Shown piece after piece: positions 20,516 through 32,832 of a DNA stretch of 64,000 nucleotides. How positions within the stretch are numbered: the first letter of the stretch is position 1; each line of letters starts with the position of its first letter. Position numbers and translations under genes: made by a program. Source of the stretch: Sodalis praecaptivus (GTDB lineage: Bacteria; Pseudomonadota; Gammaproteobacteria; Enterobacterales; Enterobacteriaceae); the NCBI RefSeq assembly GCF_000517425.1, contig NZ_CP006569.1, positions 1,364,001-1,428,000 of the forward strand. Reading direction: 5' to 3'. Under the pieces are notes generated by a model. It saw only the letters and a list, made by a program, of their open reading frames with translations. It had not been told where the DNA came from and did not search any database.

Positions 20516-22510
20516 TTATTTCAGCAGCAAACGCGCTTTGCTCAGCACGTTATCGACGGTAAAGCCGAACACTTTAAACAACTCTTCCGCCGGTGCCGAT
20601 TCACCGAAGGTGGTCATGCCGACAATCTGCCCGTTCAAACCAACGTACTTGTACCAATAGTCGGCGATACCGGCCTCTATGGCGACGCGCGCCGTCACCG
20701 CTTTCGGCAATACCGACTCGCGATAGGCCTCGTCCTGCGAATCAAAGACGTCGGTGGAGGGAAGCGATACCACGCGCACCCGGCGCCCTTCATCCTTCAA
20801 CTGCTGATAAGCGGCCACCGCCAGTTCCACTTCCGAACCGGTGGCGATAAGGATCAGTTCCGGCTGCCCGTCGCAATCTTTCAGCACATAACCACCGCGG
20901 GCGATATCCGCCAGCTGCTGGGTTGTGCGATCCTGCTGCGCGAGATTCTGACGCGACAAAATAAGCGCGGTAGGACCGTCATGGCGCTCGATGGCTTTCT
21001 TCCAGGCAACCGCCGTTTCCACCTGATCGCAAGGGCGCCAGTTACTCATATTCGGCGTCATGCGCAGGCTGGCCAATTGCTCCACCGGCTGATGGGTCGG
21101 ACCGTCTTCACCCAGGCCAATGGAGTCGTGGGTATATACCATGATGTGGCGCGCCTTCATCAGCGCCGCCATGCGCACCGCGTTACGGGCGTATTCGACG
21201 AACATCAAAAAGGTGGCGGTATAGGGCACGAAGCCGCCGTGATGGGCGATACCGTTACCAATGGCCGTCATGCCGAATTCGCGCACGCCGTAATGAATAT
21301 AGTTACCGGCGGGATCATCGGCGATAGAGGTGGATTTCGACCAAATGGTCAAATTACTCGGCGCCAGATCCGCCGAACCGCCCAGGAATTCCGGCAGCAT
21401 GGGACCAAAGGCCTCCAGCGCATTCTGCGAGGCTTTACGGCTGGCGATCTTCGCCGGTTTGGCCTGGAGCTGCTCGATGATTTTCTGGCTCTCCGCCTGC
21501 CAGTTTGCCGGCAGTTCACCCTTCATCCGACGTTTGAACTCGTGCGCCAGCTCGGGGAAAGCGTTTTCATAGGCGGCGAATTTATCATTCCAGGCAGCTT
21601 CTTTCTGCTTGCCCGCCTCTTTCGCATCCCAACCTTGGTAGATTTCCGCCGGGATCACGAACGGCGGCTCGTTCCAGCCGAGCGCTTTGCGGGTAGCGGC
21701 GATTTCGTCGTCACCCAGAGGCGCGCCGTGGGCGCCGTGAGTGCCGGCTTTGGTCGGGGCGCCGAAGGCGATAACCGTTTTACACATCAGCAGCGACGGC
21801 TTATCGGTGACGGCGCGGGCGTTCTCGATGGCCGCTTTGACCGATTCACTGTCGTGGCCGTCCACGCCGCGCACAACGTGCCAGCCATAGGCTTCAAAAC
21901 GGGCGGCGGTGTCATCGCTGAACCAGCCTTCGACGTCGCCGTCGATGGAGATGCCGTTATCGTCGTAAAACGCCAGCAGTTTTCCCAGCTTCATGGTGCC
22001 GGCCAGCGAGCAGACTTCATGGGAGATGCCTTCCATCATGCAGCCGTCGCCGAGGAAAACATAGGTATGGTGATCGACAATCTCATGGCCAGGACGATTG
22101 AACTGCGCCGCCAGCGTGCGTTCGCCAATCGCCAGACCCACGGCGTTGGCGATGCCCTGGCCCAGCGGCCCGGTGGTGGTTTCCACGCCATCGGTGTAGC
22201 CATATTCCGGATGCCCCGGCGTTTTGGAATGCAGCTGCCGGAAGTTTTTCAATTCTTCCATCGGCAGATTGTAGCCGGTAAGGTGCAACAGGCTGTAAAG
22301 CAGCATCGAACCGTGCCCGTTGGAAAGAACAAAACGGTCGCGGTCGGCCCATTTCGGATTGGACGGATTATGGTTCATGTAATCGCGCCACAGGACTTCG
22401 GCGATATCCGCCATGCCCATCGGCGCGCCGGGATGGCCGGAATTGGCTTTTTGCACAGCGTCCATGCTTAACGCACGGATAGCGTTGGCCAGCGCTTTTC
22501 TTGATGTCAT
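20516..22510 (-). CDS. tktB: Transketolase
   Basis: A 664-residue thiamine-diphosphate enzyme that moves two-carbon units between sugar phosphates in the pentose phosphate pathway. The cofactor motif [18 protein letters not shown] (about residues 154-171) with the Asn of DDNGISIDG completes the GDG-to-N signature; [12 protein letters not shown] at the start and [19 protein letters not shown] (about 466-484) are transketolase marks. The start [16 protein letters not shown] at 22510 fits the family; four upstream codons are open. Being paired with tal, 15 bases downstream, and near nudK it corresponds to E. coli tktB by position; whether the genome also has tktA cannot be seen here. Confidence 0.95.
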   Translation of the reverse strand: MTSRKALANAIRALSMDAVQKANSGHPGAPMGMADIAEVLWRDYMNHNPSNPKWADRDRFVLSNGHGSMLLYSLLHLTGYNLPMEELKNFRQLHSKTPGHPEYGYTDGVETTTGPLGQGIANAVGLAIGERTLAAQFNRPGHEIVDHHTYVFLGDGCMMEGISHEVCSLAGTMKLGKLLAFYDDNGISIDGDVEGWFSDDTAARFEAYGWHVVRGVDGHDSESVKAAIENARAVTDKPSLLMCKTVIAFGAPTKAGTHGAHGAPLGDDEIAATRKALGWNEPPFVIPAEIYQGWDAKEAGKQKEAAWNDKFAAYENAFPELAHEFKRRMKGELPANWQAESQKIIEQLQAKPAKIASRKASQNALEAFGPMLPEFLGGSADLAPSNLTIWSKSTSIADDPAGNYIHYGVREFGMTAIGNGIAHHGGFVPYTATFLMFVEYARNAVRMAALMKARHIMVYTHDSIGLGEDGPTHQPVEQLASLRMTPNMSNWRPCDQVETAVAWKKAIERHDGPTALILSRQNLAQQDRTTQQLADIARGGYVLKDCDGQPELILIATGSEVELAVAAYQQLKDEGRRVRVVSLPSTDVFDSQDEAYRESVLPKAVTARVAIEAGIADYWYKYVGLNGQIVGMTTFGESAPAEELFKVFGFTVDNVLSKARLLLK

Positions 22511-22525
22511 TAGATGCTCCAAAGG

Positions 22526-23476
22526 TTACAGTTTTGCCGCCAAAAGATCTTCCAGGCTTTGTTGGTCAACCGCGAACTGGCGGATGCCTTCGGCCAGTTT
22601 GTCCACGGCCATCGCATCCTGGTTGTGTTCCCAGCGGAATTCCGATTCAGACAGCGGCGCCGGCTGATGAAAACCTTCGGTAGAGGGAGACAGTTTACGC
22701 TCAACGCGCCCATCGCCTTTGTGCAGCTCTTCCAGCAGGGCGGGGGAAATGGTCAGACGATCGCAGCCGGCCAGCGCCAAAATCTGCTCCACTTTACGGA
22801 AGCTGGCGCCCATGATAACGGTCTGATAACGGTGCTGTTTATAATAATCATAGATTTTGCGCACCGACACCACGCCCGGATCCTCGTCGACCACGTACGG
22901 ATCGAGCGGTTTACGCTGGTTATACCAGTCGTAAATGCGGCCGACAAACGGCGAAATCAGATACACGCCCGCTTCGGCGCAGGCGCGTGCTTGCGCAAAG
23001 GAGAATAGCAGCGTCAGATTACAGTTAATGCCTTCTTTCTCCAGCTCTTCCGCGGCTTGAATTCCTTCCCAGGTGGAAGCAAGCTTAATGAGAATACGCG
23101 ATTTATCAATGCCCTGTTCCTGATAGAGTGCCACCAGTTTACGGGCCTTGGCGACACACATGCCGCGATCGAAGGAGAGGCGCGCATCCACTTCGGTAGA
23201 GACACGTCCAGGCACGCTTTTCAGAATTTCCACGCCGATATTGACCGCTAATTTGTCGCTGGCGTTAATAATCTGGGTTTCGCGGGTGCCGCCCTGCTTG
23301 CGGGCGTAGGCCAGCGCGTCTTCAAACAGCGGCTGATAGGCGGTGAGGCTGGCGGCTTTCAGGATCAGGGATGGATTGGTGGTGGCATCTTGCGGTGTGT
23401 AATGACGGATGGACTCGATGTCTCCGCTGTCGGCCACGACGGTGGTGAATTGTTTCAGACCTTCTAACTGGTTCAT
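22526..23476 (-). CDS. talA: Transaldolase
   Basis: A 316-residue class I aldolase-type enzyme that transfers a dihydroxyacetone unit between sugar phosphates. The Schiff-base lysine is K131 in [22 protein letters not shown] and [22 protein letters not shown] are family signatures. Start [18 protein letters not shown] at 23476 matches E. coli TalA in length and sequence. It is the first gene of a tal-tkt operon (15 bases between). Paired with tkt at the nudK side, this is the talA rather than talB locus. Confidence 0.95.
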   Translation of the reverse strand: MNQLEGLKQFTTVVADSGDIESIRHYTPQDATTNPSLILKAASLTAYQPLFEDALAYARKQGGTRETQIINASDKLAVNIGVEILKSVPGRVSTEVDARLSFDRGMCVAKARKLVALYQEQGIDKSRILIKLASTWEGIQAAEELEKEGINCNLTLLFSFAQARACAEAGVYLISPFVGRIYDWYNQRKPLDPYVVDEDPGVVSVRKIYDYYKQHRYQTVIMGASFRKVEQILALAGCDRLTISPALLEELHKGDGRVERKLSPSTEGFHQPAPLSESEFRWEHNQDAMAVDKLAEGIRQFAVDQQSLEDLLAAKL

Positions 23477-23711
23477 TTCTCTACTCCATGAATTGAATAC
23501 TATCACCCGCATAAGTGACGGTTAACGTTAGGATAACACTGCATCAACAAGACGTAGAATGAAATACGCTTTTTCTGATTATTATGATGACTCTAATCGA
23601 TGGCCGCGCGGAAGGCAGCGTCCGGGGGGCCGGCGCTGTCGCGTAAGGTCATCAATCTACTGTATCTTGTCATAAATAATTGTGAAAGAGTGCTATATAT
23701 TCGCGTCGCGT

Positions 23712-24155
23712 TCAAACCTGATGCAGCCATTTATCCAACTGACGCGCAAATTCCTGGCGTTCTCGCTGCCCGAGCGGCGGCGGACCGCCCGTCTGTATGC
23801 CGCTGCCGCGTAGCGTGTCCATAAAATCCCGTAGGGTCAGTTTTTCGCGAATCGTAGCCTGCTGATAAAGCTCACCGCGCGGATTAAGCGCCTGTGCGCC
23901 CTTCGCCAGTACTTCCGCCGCCAGCGGAATGTCGGCGGTAATGACCAGATCGCCCGCGGCGGCGCGTTTGACGATTTCATTGTCCGCCACGTCGAAACCG
24001 GCGGCCACCCGCAAGGTGCGGATAAAGCGTGACGGCGGCACTTGCAGCGATTGATTGGCCACCAGCGTGACCTGTATTTCATGCCGCCCGGCGGCGCGAA
24101 ACAGAATGTCTTTAATCACCCGGGGACAGGCATCAGCATCCACCCAGATTTCCAT
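23712..24155 (-). CDS. yaiI: YaiI/YqxD (UPF0178) family protein
   Basis: A 147-residue protein with the family start [18 protein letters not shown] and the central [25 protein letters not shown], acidic residues that resemble a PIN-like nuclease fold; the family has no firmly known function. Start at 24155 has AGGAG overlapping the hemF stop, 4 bases away, so it is the second gene of hemF-yaiI. In E. coli yaiI is elsewhere. Confidence 0.88.
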   Translation of the reverse strand: MEIWVDADACPRVIKDILFRAAGRHEIQVTLVANQSLQVPPSRFIRTLRVAAGFDVADNEIVKRAAAGDLVITADIPLAAEVLAKGAQALNPRGELYQQATIREKLTLRDFMDTLRGSGIQTGGPPPLGQRERQEFARQLDKWLHQV

Positions 24156-24159
24156 GGCG

Positions 24160-25170
<1,011 letters not shown>

Positions 25171-25339
25171 TTAGGCGCGGTGTAGACGCCGCGGCGGAGG
25201 TAAACGACGTCGAAAGAGAGGGGATTTCGAGCGAAAGCGCGCGAAAGAGTCATAAACCGCGCCGGAGTTATTTGCCTTCATCGCAAATAACGTGATAATC
25301 AGTTGAATCATTCATTACTCTGTAGCGGCGGCGGCAATT

Positions 25340-25765
25340 ATGGAAATTCGAGTATTTCGTCATGACGATTTTGAAGAGGTCATTACGCTATGGGAACGCT
25401 GCGATTTGCTGCGATCGTGGAACGATCCCGAAATGGATATCGAGCGTAAGCTGAATCATGATCCCGATCTTTTTCTGGTGGCGGAAGTGGCCGGGGAAGT
25501 GGTGGGGTCGGTAATGGGCGGTTATGACGGCCACCGCGGTTCCGCATACTACCTGGGGGTGCACCCGGATTATCGCGGCCGCGGTATCGCCAATGCGCTA
25601 ATAAGCCGGCTGGAGAAAAAATTGATTGCCCGCGGCTGTCCAAAAATCAATTTGATGGTGCGCGGCGAAAACGACGCGGTGATTAGCATGTACGAAAAGC
25701 TGGGATACGAAATGCAAGATAGCGTATTGCTGGGCAAACGGCTTATTGAGGATCAGGAGTATTAA
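25340..25765 (+). CDS. ypeA: GNAT acetyltransferase YpeA
   Basis: A 141-residue N-acetyltransferase of the GNAT fold; the acetyl-CoA loop is [22 protein letters not shown] (about residues 73-94). [34 protein letters not shown] is the YpeA N-terminus. Substrate unknown. It stands alone between hemF and the YgiW-family pseudogene, matching the E. coli position near hemF. No strong ribosome site precedes the ATG. Confidence 0.92.
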   Translation: MEIRVFRHDDFEEVITLWERCDLLRSWNDPEMDIERKLNHDPDLFLVAEVAGEVVGSVMGGYDGHRGSAYYLGVHPDYRGRGIANALISRLEKKLIARGCPKINLMVRGENDAVISMYEKLGYEMQDSVLLGKRLIEDQEY

Positions 25766-25813
25766 AGCGGAGCGACACCGGCGGCCCTCCCGCCGCGGCG
25801 TCGCGTCGCGCGA

Positions 25814-26209
25814 TTATTGTTTTTGCAGTTGCTCAACCTCCACCGAGGTCCCCTGCGGGCCTTTATGCAGCCTACCGCTGACGGTAATGAGATCGTCGGG
25901 GGAGATATCGGCCCCGTGCCAACCGTCCGGGGCGATATGCAGCGCCAGCGAGCCGGTTTTGTCGTGAAATTCATAGTTATCCTTGCCCAACTACCGGTGA
26001 ATATTCCCGGTCAGCGTTACCCACGCGCCGTCGCGCAGGGTCTTCACCTGTTTGATCGGGGTAGGGCGCAGGTCCTCGACGCCGCGAATGCCGTCGTCCT
26101 GCTTTTGCGGCGGCGGTGGGGCTTTGTCGGGGTGGAAGCCGCCGTCGGGGGCAGCCAGAACGGCGGGGCTAAACAAAGCCAACAGCAGCGCGAAAGTGGT
26201 TCTCTTCAT
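25814..26209 (-). pseudogene. YgiW/YdeI-family periplasmic OB-fold protein, broken by one amber codon
   Basis: The frame from 26209 encodes a signal peptide (MKRTTFALLLALFSPAVLA), a short linker, then LRDGAWVTLTGNIHR and a TAG stop at 25991-25993. In the same frame the rest of the OB fold follows without further lesion (LGKDNYEFHDKTG, then a DGWHG loop, ending VEVEQLQKQ and TAA at 25814), giving 131 codons, the usual length of YgiW (about 130). So a single nonsense change splits the gene. Intact relatives are periplasmic proteins linked to stress tolerance. It may be a recent pseudogene, a readthrough case or a sequence error. Confidence 0.8.
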
Positions 26210-26364
26210 CCGGACTCTCCTTTTATATCAACCTGATTTGTCTGGCTGCGGCCGGCCAGGAATAGTAACATCGTCAGATTGAGGCCATGTCGATACACCC
26301 TTAAGCATGGCACAGCGGCGCCGATTTGCGAGCCGGCGTCGGTTTCAAACAACAAGGAGAAATG

Positions 26365-26955
26365 ATGAAGTCGTTCCGTCCGTTAATCATTGGACTGCCG
26401 CTCCTGCTGGCCGGGTGCTCGACGCTATCCGACCTTTCCTGGTCAAGCTTTTCCCCTTTCCATTGGTTCGGCGAAAGCCGCAAGGTGAGCGATCAGGGCG
26501 TCGGTGACATCACCGCCGCCACGCCAATGACGCAGTCGGCCCTGGAGAAGGCGCTGGGAGGCGATTACCGATTGCGCGGCGGTATGGAAACCCGCGACGG
26601 CGATATCGTCAGCGTGTATCAGGCGCTGAGCAAGGGACAGGTCAAACTGACCGTCTACGGGCCGTCATCAGGCCGGGTCGCAGAGGTGGCGGTAGCCGAT
26701 GACGCCATCGAAAGCGCCTGGGGCGTCAAGATCGGTACGCCGTTTAGCGCTGTTTTTCAGAAAGCCTATGGTGCCTGCCACAAGGGAAGCGGCGAGGATC
26801 GCGAGGCGGTGGTATGTCAGGCCCCGCAAAGCGGCCACGTCAGTTACGTATTCAAGGGCATCTGGCACGGTCCTGAATCGCTGATGCCGGCTGACGATCA
26901 GCTGCAAACCTGGCAGGTGAGCAAAATCATCTGGCGTGCGTCCGCCACGCGCTAA
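26365..26955 (+). CDS. yfeY: RpoE-regulated lipoprotein YfeY
   Basis: A 196-residue envelope lipoprotein: MKSFRPLIIGLPLLLAGC carries a lipobox (LLAGC, Cys18), then WFGES.KVSDQGVGDITAATP and the C-terminal GPESLMPADD...WQVSKIIWR that mark YfeY. Function is unknown; in E. coli it is in the sigma-E regulon. Of two adjacent ATG codons the second (26365) has AAGGAG at a 5-base distance and was chosen. Single gene upstream of the cys cluster, as in E. coli. Confidence 0.9.
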   Translation: MKSFRPLIIGLPLLLAGCSTLSDLSWSSFSPFHWFGESRKVSDQGVGDITAATPMTQSALEKALGGDYRLRGGMETRDGDIVSVYQALSKGQVKLTVYGPSSGRVAEVAVADDAIESAWGVKIGTPFSAVFQKAYGACHKGSGEDREAVVCQAPQSGHVSYVFKGIWHGPESLMPADDQLQTWQVSKIIWRASATR

Positions 26956-27376
26956 CGCCCCCTGGCTCTTTTCAGCGCCTTGCCCGCCGGGCGACGCTGC
27001 ATGTCATTGTTTGACGCTGTCTATAAAGGGGCGCACCTTTCACCTGACGCGCGCTTCTCGGCTTTGTCTCGGCGGCCGCGGCGCCAGGTGACCGCCGGGC
27101 GCCGAGCGACGCTTGGGGGGGCGCGCATCAGCGCTCGCGCGCTTCGCCTCTTTGCCATAACCCCCGGGCGGCCCGTCGTGCGCGAGCGCTGACGTTGACA
27201 ACCTCGGGCGTGGCTTTCCCGTTCGGCCGTTCCTCTCCCGCGCCCCTCGCCTTATGCTTTTTGAGACTTGTAAATCACCAATCGATATATAAAAGCGTTA
27301 CGGGTTATCCCTCCGTTATAAATAAACTGTAAGGCTATCGGGGCGGCCTTTTTGTCCTTCACCAATAGGACACTTT
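26956..27376. promoter_or_regulatory. Upstream region of the cysPTWA operon
   Basis: 421 bases. 26956-27240 is GC-rich and holds nothing I recognise. 27250-27376 becomes AT-rich; TATAAA at 27317-27322 is a plausible -10 element about 60 bases before cysP, without a good -35 box, as expected of a promoter that needs the CysB activator. The CysB site itself cannot be defined by eye. Confidence 0.4.
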
Positions 27377-28399
27377 ATGACCTTTACGCTTTTTTCCGGC
27401 CGGGCGGTGCGCGGGTGCGTCGCGGCGGCGATGCTGGCCTGCGGACCGGCGCAGGCCACGGCATTGCTTAACAGCTCCTATGACGTGGCCCGCGAGCTGT
27501 TCGCGGCCCTGAATCCCGGCTTTATCGCGCAATGGCAGCAGGCGCATCCCGGCGATACGCTGACCCTTCGTCAGTCGCACGCCGGATCGTCCCGGCAGGC
27601 GCTGGCTATCCTACAGGGGTTTCCGGCGGATGTGGTGACCTACAATCAGGTGACCGATGTGCAAATCCTGCACGATCGTGGCCAGTTGATTGCCGCCGAT
27701 TGGCGCGATCGCCTGCCTAACCAGAGTTCGCCTTACTATTCAACTATGGCGTTTCTGGTGCGCAAAGGAAACCCCAAAGGGATCCACGACTGGAGCGATT
27801 TAGCCCGGGACGGCGTACGGCTGGTGTTTCCCAACCCGAAAACCTCGGGGAACGGCCGCTATACCTATTTAGCCGCCTGGGGCGCGATGGAGCAGGCGTT
27901 TAACGGCGACCGCGCCCGGACCCGCGCCTGGATGCAGAAATTTCTCGCCAACGTCGAGGTCTTCGATACCGGCGGGCGCGGCGCGACGACGACCTTTGTC
28001 GAGCGCGGGCAGGGGGATGTATTGATAAGTTTTGAGTCGGAGGTCAATAGCCTGCGCGATCAGGCCGGCACCGGCGATTATGACGTTATCGTGCCGGCCA
28101 CGAATATCTTGGCGGAGTTTCCGGTGGCCTGGGTGGATAAGAACGTGGAGAAAAACGGGACCGCCGAGGCGGCGAAGGCTTATCTCAACTATCTCTATAG
28201 CCCGGCGGCGCAACACATTATCGCCGGGTTTTATTATCGGGTAAACGATACGCAGATGATGAAGGCAAACGAAAGCAAATTCCCGCCGACCCGGCTTTTC
28301 AGGGTTGAAGATCGGTTCGGCGGTTGGCCGTCGGCTATGGCGACGCATTTCGACCGCGGCGGCGAACTGGACCAATTGCTGGCGGCGGGGCATCGCTAA
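27377..28399 (+). CDS. cysP: Thiosulfate/sulfate-binding periplasmic protein CysP
   Basis: A 340-residue periplasmic protein that hands thiosulfate and sulfate to the CysTWA importer. Signal peptide about 1-27 (cleavage after AQA-type site, mature start [15 protein letters not shown]). Family motifs: [48 protein letters not shown] and [12 protein letters not shown]. Start at 27377 has AGGA 8 bases upstream. First gene of cysPTWA; its stop overlaps the cysT start (TAATG). Confidence 0.95.
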   Translation: MTFTLFSGRAVRGCVAAAMLACGPAQATALLNSSYDVARELFAALNPGFIAQWQQAHPGDTLTLRQSHAGSSRQALAILQGFPADVVTYNQVTDVQILHDRGQLIAADWRDRLPNQSSPYYSTMAFLVRKGNPKGIHDWSDLARDGVRLVFPNPKTSGNGRYTYLAAWGAMEQAFNGDRARTRAWMQKFLANVEVFDTGGRGATTTFVERGQGDVLISFESEVNSLRDQAGTGDYDVIVPATNILAEFPVAWVDKNVEKNGTAEAAKAYLNYLYSPAAQHIIAGFYYRVNDTQMMKANESKFPPTRLFRVEDRFGGWPSAMATHFDRGGELDQLLAAGHR

Positions 28400-29232
28400 T
28401 GCTGGCCATGACCACCAAACGGGTCCTGCCCGGCTTCGGCCTGAGTCTCGGCGGCAGCGTGCTGTTCGTCTGCCTGATCCTGCTGCTGCCGTTAAGCGCG
28501 CTGGTCATGCAGCTGGCGCAGATGAGCTGGTCGCAATACTGGGAAGTCATCACCGGCCCGGAGCTGCTGGCGGCGTATAAGATAACGTTAATCTGCGCCG
28601 GGGTGGCGTCGCTGTTTAATGCGATTTTCGGCATGCTGATGGCCTGGATCCTCACCCGCTACCGTTTTCCGGGCCGTGCGCTGTTAGATGGCCTGATGGA
28701 TTTACCGTTCGCACTGCCTACCGCGGTGGCGGGGCTGACGCTGGCCACGCTATTTTCCACGACCGGCTGGTACGGCGGCTGGCTGGCCCAGTTTGGCATC
28801 AAAGTCTCCTATACCTGGCTCGGCATCGCCGTGGCGATGGCCTTTACCAGCATCCCGTTCGTGGTGCGCACCGTGCAGCCGGTGCTCGAAGAGCTCGGGC
28901 CGGAATATGAAGAAGCGGCCCAAACCCTGGGCGCGGGGCACTGGCAGACGTTTCGCCGCGTCATTTTGCCGGAGGTCGCGCCGGCGCTGCTGGCGGGAAC
29001 CGCACTGTCGTTTACCCGCAGCCTGGGTGAATTTGGCGCGGTGATCTTTATCGCCGGCAACATCGCCTGGAAGACCGAGGTCACCTCGCTGATGATTTTT
29101 ATCCGCCTACAGGAGTTTGATTACCCGGCGGCCAGCGCCATCGCCTCGGTGATCCTGGCGGCGTCGCTGCTGCTGCTGTTTATCATTAATGTGCTGCAAT
29201 CACGCTTTGGCCGCCGGCTGGGAGGGCAATGA
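28399..29232 (+). CDS. cysT: Sulfate/thiosulfate ABC permease CysT (CysU)
   Basis: A 277-residue inner-membrane permease, the same length as E. coli Cys[38 protein letters not shown] opens with the first of about six helices; the ABC-coupling EAA loop is EEAAQTLGAGHWQTFRRVILPE (about 173-194). The ATG at 28399 overlaps the cysP stop by one base; an upstream in-frame Met lies within cysP. It pairs with CysW to form the channel. Confidence 0.95.
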   Translation: MLAMTTKRVLPGFGLSLGGSVLFVCLILLLPLSALVMQLAQMSWSQYWEVITGPELLAAYKITLICAGVASLFNAIFGMLMAWILTRYRFPGRALLDGLMDLPFALPTAVAGLTLATLFSTTGWYGGWLAQFGIKVSYTWLGIAVAMAFTSIPFVVRTVQPVLEELGPEYEEAAQTLGAGHWQTFRRVILPEVAPALLAGTALSFTRSLGEFGAVIFIAGNIAWKTEVTSLMIFIRLQEFDYPAASAIASVILAASLLLLFIINVLQSRFGRRLGGQ

Positions 29233-30097
29233 TGACGGATATCTCCGCCTTTAACGGCGCCGCGCGCGCGCCTTTCCCGTGGGGAAAATGGCTGTTGGTC
29301 GGCCTCGGCGCGCTGGTTTCGCTGCTGTTGCTCCTGGTGCCGCTGATTTCGATTTTCGCCACCGCGCTGGCCGAAGGGGTGGCGGCGGTGGGGCGCAATC
29401 TCAACGATAGCGACATGCTGCACGCCATCTGGCTTACGGTGCTGATCGCGCTGATAACCGTACCGGTCAATGTGGTTTTCGGTACGTTAATGGCCTGGTT
29501 GGTGACGCGGTTCAATTTCCGCGGCCGCCAACTGCTGCTGACGTTGATGGATGTGCCGTTCGCGGTCTCCCCGGTGGTGGCGGGCTTGTTGTATCTGCTG
29601 TTTTATGGCACCAACGGCCCCCTCGGCGGCTGGCTGGACGAGCATAATTTGCAGTTGATGTTCTCCTGGCCGGGAATGGCGCTGGTGACAATATTCGTCA
29701 CCTGTCCATTTGTCGTGCGCGAACTGGTGCCGGTGATGCTCAGTCAGGGCAGCGAGGAGGATGAAGCCGCCATTTTGCTCGGCGCATCCGGCTGGCAGAT
29801 GTTCCGCCGCGTTACGCTGCCCAATATCCGCTGGGCGTTGCTGTATGGCGTCATCCTGACCAACGCCCGCGCCATCGGCGAGTTTGGGGCGGTATCGGTG
29901 GTGTCGGGGTCTATCCGCGGTGAAACCTATACCCTGCCGCTGCAGGTGGAATTACTCCATCAGGATTACAACACCGTGGGCGCGTTTACCGCCGCCGCGC
30001 TGCTGACCCTGATGGCGATTGTGACATTATGCTTGAAGAGCGGGCTGCAGTGGCGCCTGGCGCGCCATCAGGCGGAGCTTCAACCGGGGGAATCTCA

Positions 30098-30101
<4 letters not shown>
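29229..30101 (+). CDS. cysW: Sulfate/thiosulfate ABC permease CysW
   Basis: A 290-residue inner-membrane permease, partner of CysT. Several hydrophobic helices, the EAA loop [21 protein letters not shown] (about 177-197) and the end [22 protein letters not shown] are CysW marks. The start overlaps the cysT stop by 4 bases (ATGA), and the stop overlaps cysA in the same way, so the three genes are translationally coupled. Confidence 0.95.
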
Positions 30102-31189
<1,088 letters not shown>

Positions 31190-31370
31190 AGCCTCCTCTT
31201 TTCATGACCCGTGCGTTGCGCGGGTCTGTCCGCCGCCGACGTTCCGTTGCCCGTCACCCGTTGATTTGCCGCGGCATTTCACATCGAAAAAGCCCGTGCA
31301 GTTAAAGCCCCCGGCGGCGTTTGCGGCTTAATAGTGAGGAAATAAATCTCATCATACACCAACCTGACGC

Positions 31371-31405
31371 GGGCTGCGGGCTGCGGGCTGCGGGCTGCGG
31401 GCTGC
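31371..31405. repeat. Five perfect copies of a 7-bp unit (GGGCTGC)
   Basis: GGGCTGC is repeated five times without a mismatch from 31371 to 31405, ending 56 bases before the start of the Old Yellow Enzyme gene. Such repeats change copy number easily and this one sits in the 5' leader or promoter. Confidence 0.9.
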
Positions 31406-31461
31406 GGCCGGTGGCTGTCGCGTCAGCGGTCGGCACTCTATCCCCCTTAACGAGGTAAGTC

Positions 31462-32532
31462 ATGGCTGAACTGTTTGAACCCATAAAGATCGGCGCTATC
31501 GAGCTGGCTAACCGCATCGTGATGGCCCCGCTCACCCGGATGCGCGCCGACGACGAGCGCGTGCCCGGGGCGCTGGCGCAGGAATACTATCGTCAGCGCG
31601 CCAGCGCAGGGTTGATTTTCACCGAGGCGACGTCGGTGTCGCCGCAGGGCGTCGGTTATCCCAATACGCCGGGGATTTGGTCGCAGGAGCAGACCCAGGC
31701 GTGGGCGAAAGTGACCGCGGCGGTGCACCAGGCCGGCGGTAAAATCGTCAGCCAACTTTGGCACGTCGGGCGGATATCCGATCCCCTTTACCTTGACGGC
31801 GAACGGCCGGTCGCCCCCAGCGCCATTGCGCCGGAGGGCTTTGTCTCGGTTATCCGTCCGCAAAAAACCTATGTTAACCCGCGGGCGTTGGAAACCGACG
31901 AAATCGCCGGGATCGTAGAGGATTACCGGCAGGCGGCGGAAAATGCCAAGCGCAGCGGCTTTGACGGCGTGGAGCTGCACGCGGCCAATGGCTATCTTTT
32001 CGATCAGTTCCTGCATGACGGTTCCAACCAGCGTACCGATCGCTACGGCGGTTCGATAGCCAATCGCGCCCGCTTTTTGCTTGAGGCGGTGGATGCGGTG
32101 CTGACCGTCTGGCCCGCCGATCGTGTGGGGGTGCATCTCAACCTGATGTCGGACACCCACAGCATGCGTGATTCCGATCCCAAGGCGATGTTCAGCTATG
32201 TCGCGCGAGAATTAAACGCGCGCGGGCTGGCGTTCATCTTCGCCCGTGAGGCGCTGGACTTTCCCAACCGCTTGGCGCCAACGCTGCGGCAGCATTTCCA
32301 CGGCGCGTTAATCGTCAACGAAGGGTTTACCGGCGCAAGCGCCGCCGCCACGGTCGCCGCCGGTGCCGCTGAGGCAGTAGCGTTCGGCAAACTGTATATC
32401 GCCAACCCGGATTTGGTGGAGCGCCTGCGCGGCCAGGCGTCGCTAAACGAGGTCAACCCGCAGACCCTCTATGCCCGCGGCGCAGAGGGCTATATTGATT
32501 ATCCGGCGCTCAAGGATCAGGTCGCCTATTAA
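31462..32532 (+). CDS. nemA: Old Yellow Enzyme family alkene reductase (NemA-like)
   Basis: A 356-residue FMN-dependent NADPH dehydrogenase that reduces activated C=C bonds and, in relatives, nitro-compounds and maleimides. The barrel motifs are seen: ANRIVMAPLTRMRA (FMN site, residues 16-29), SQLWHVGR, and the active-site VELHAANGYLFDQFLHD with His, Asn and Tyr (about 170-186), then RTDRYGGS. GAGGT precedes the ATG by 6 bases. It sits between cysA and cysM, in the same direction; NemA of E. coli is elsewhere, so the symbol is by sequence resemblance only. Confidence 0.87.
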   Translation: MAELFEPIKIGAIELANRIVMAPLTRMRADDERVPGALAQEYYRQRASAGLIFTEATSVSPQGVGYPNTPGIWSQEQTQAWAKVTAAVHQAGGKIVSQLWHVGRISDPLYLDGERPVAPSAIAPEGFVSVIRPQKTYVNPRALETDEIAGIVEDYRQAAENAKRSGFDGVELHAANGYLFDQFLHDGSNQRTDRYGGSIANRARFLLEAVDAVLTVWPADRVGVHLNLMSDTHSMRDSDPKAMFSYVARELNARGLAFIFAREALDFPNRLAPTLRQHFHGALIVNEGFTGASAAATVAAGAAEAVAFGKLYIANPDLVERLRGQASLNEVNPQTLYARGAEGYIDYPALKDQVAY

Positions 32533-32832
32533 CGACGGTGCGCAGAGGAGGGGCCTGCGGCGGCCGGTGTTCCGCGTGCGGCGACGGCGTGCAATGGCGC
32601 CGTCAAACGGTTTCGTGCAGCGGCCCTGCCATGGCAAAGGGCAACGGCGCGGTGCAATGCCTGCGCGCGATGGCCATGCGCCGCCCCGACCCCGCTTTTT
32701 TTATGGCGGGAATCTGATACTATTTAAAGAAGACGGTGTATAACATTCGCTAAGCGCTTGATACTTCACTGCACGATAATGACCAACAAGGGCGGCCGCA
32801 CGGTCGCCTGTTTTTTTAATGGAACCCAGGCC

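Noticed and set aside
20981-22471. 496-codon open frame opposite the transketolase gene
   Set aside because: Antisense shadow of a highly conserved gene; composition is typical of reverse-frame translation.
26220-26330. Sigma-E promoter upstream of yfeY
   Set aside because: GGAATAG and GTCAGA are present but far too close to each other for a -35/-10 pair; E. coli regulation alone is not enough.
31201-31230. Terminator after cysA
   Set aside because: GACCC/GGGTC hairpin at 31206-31225 has an internal bulge and no T-tract.
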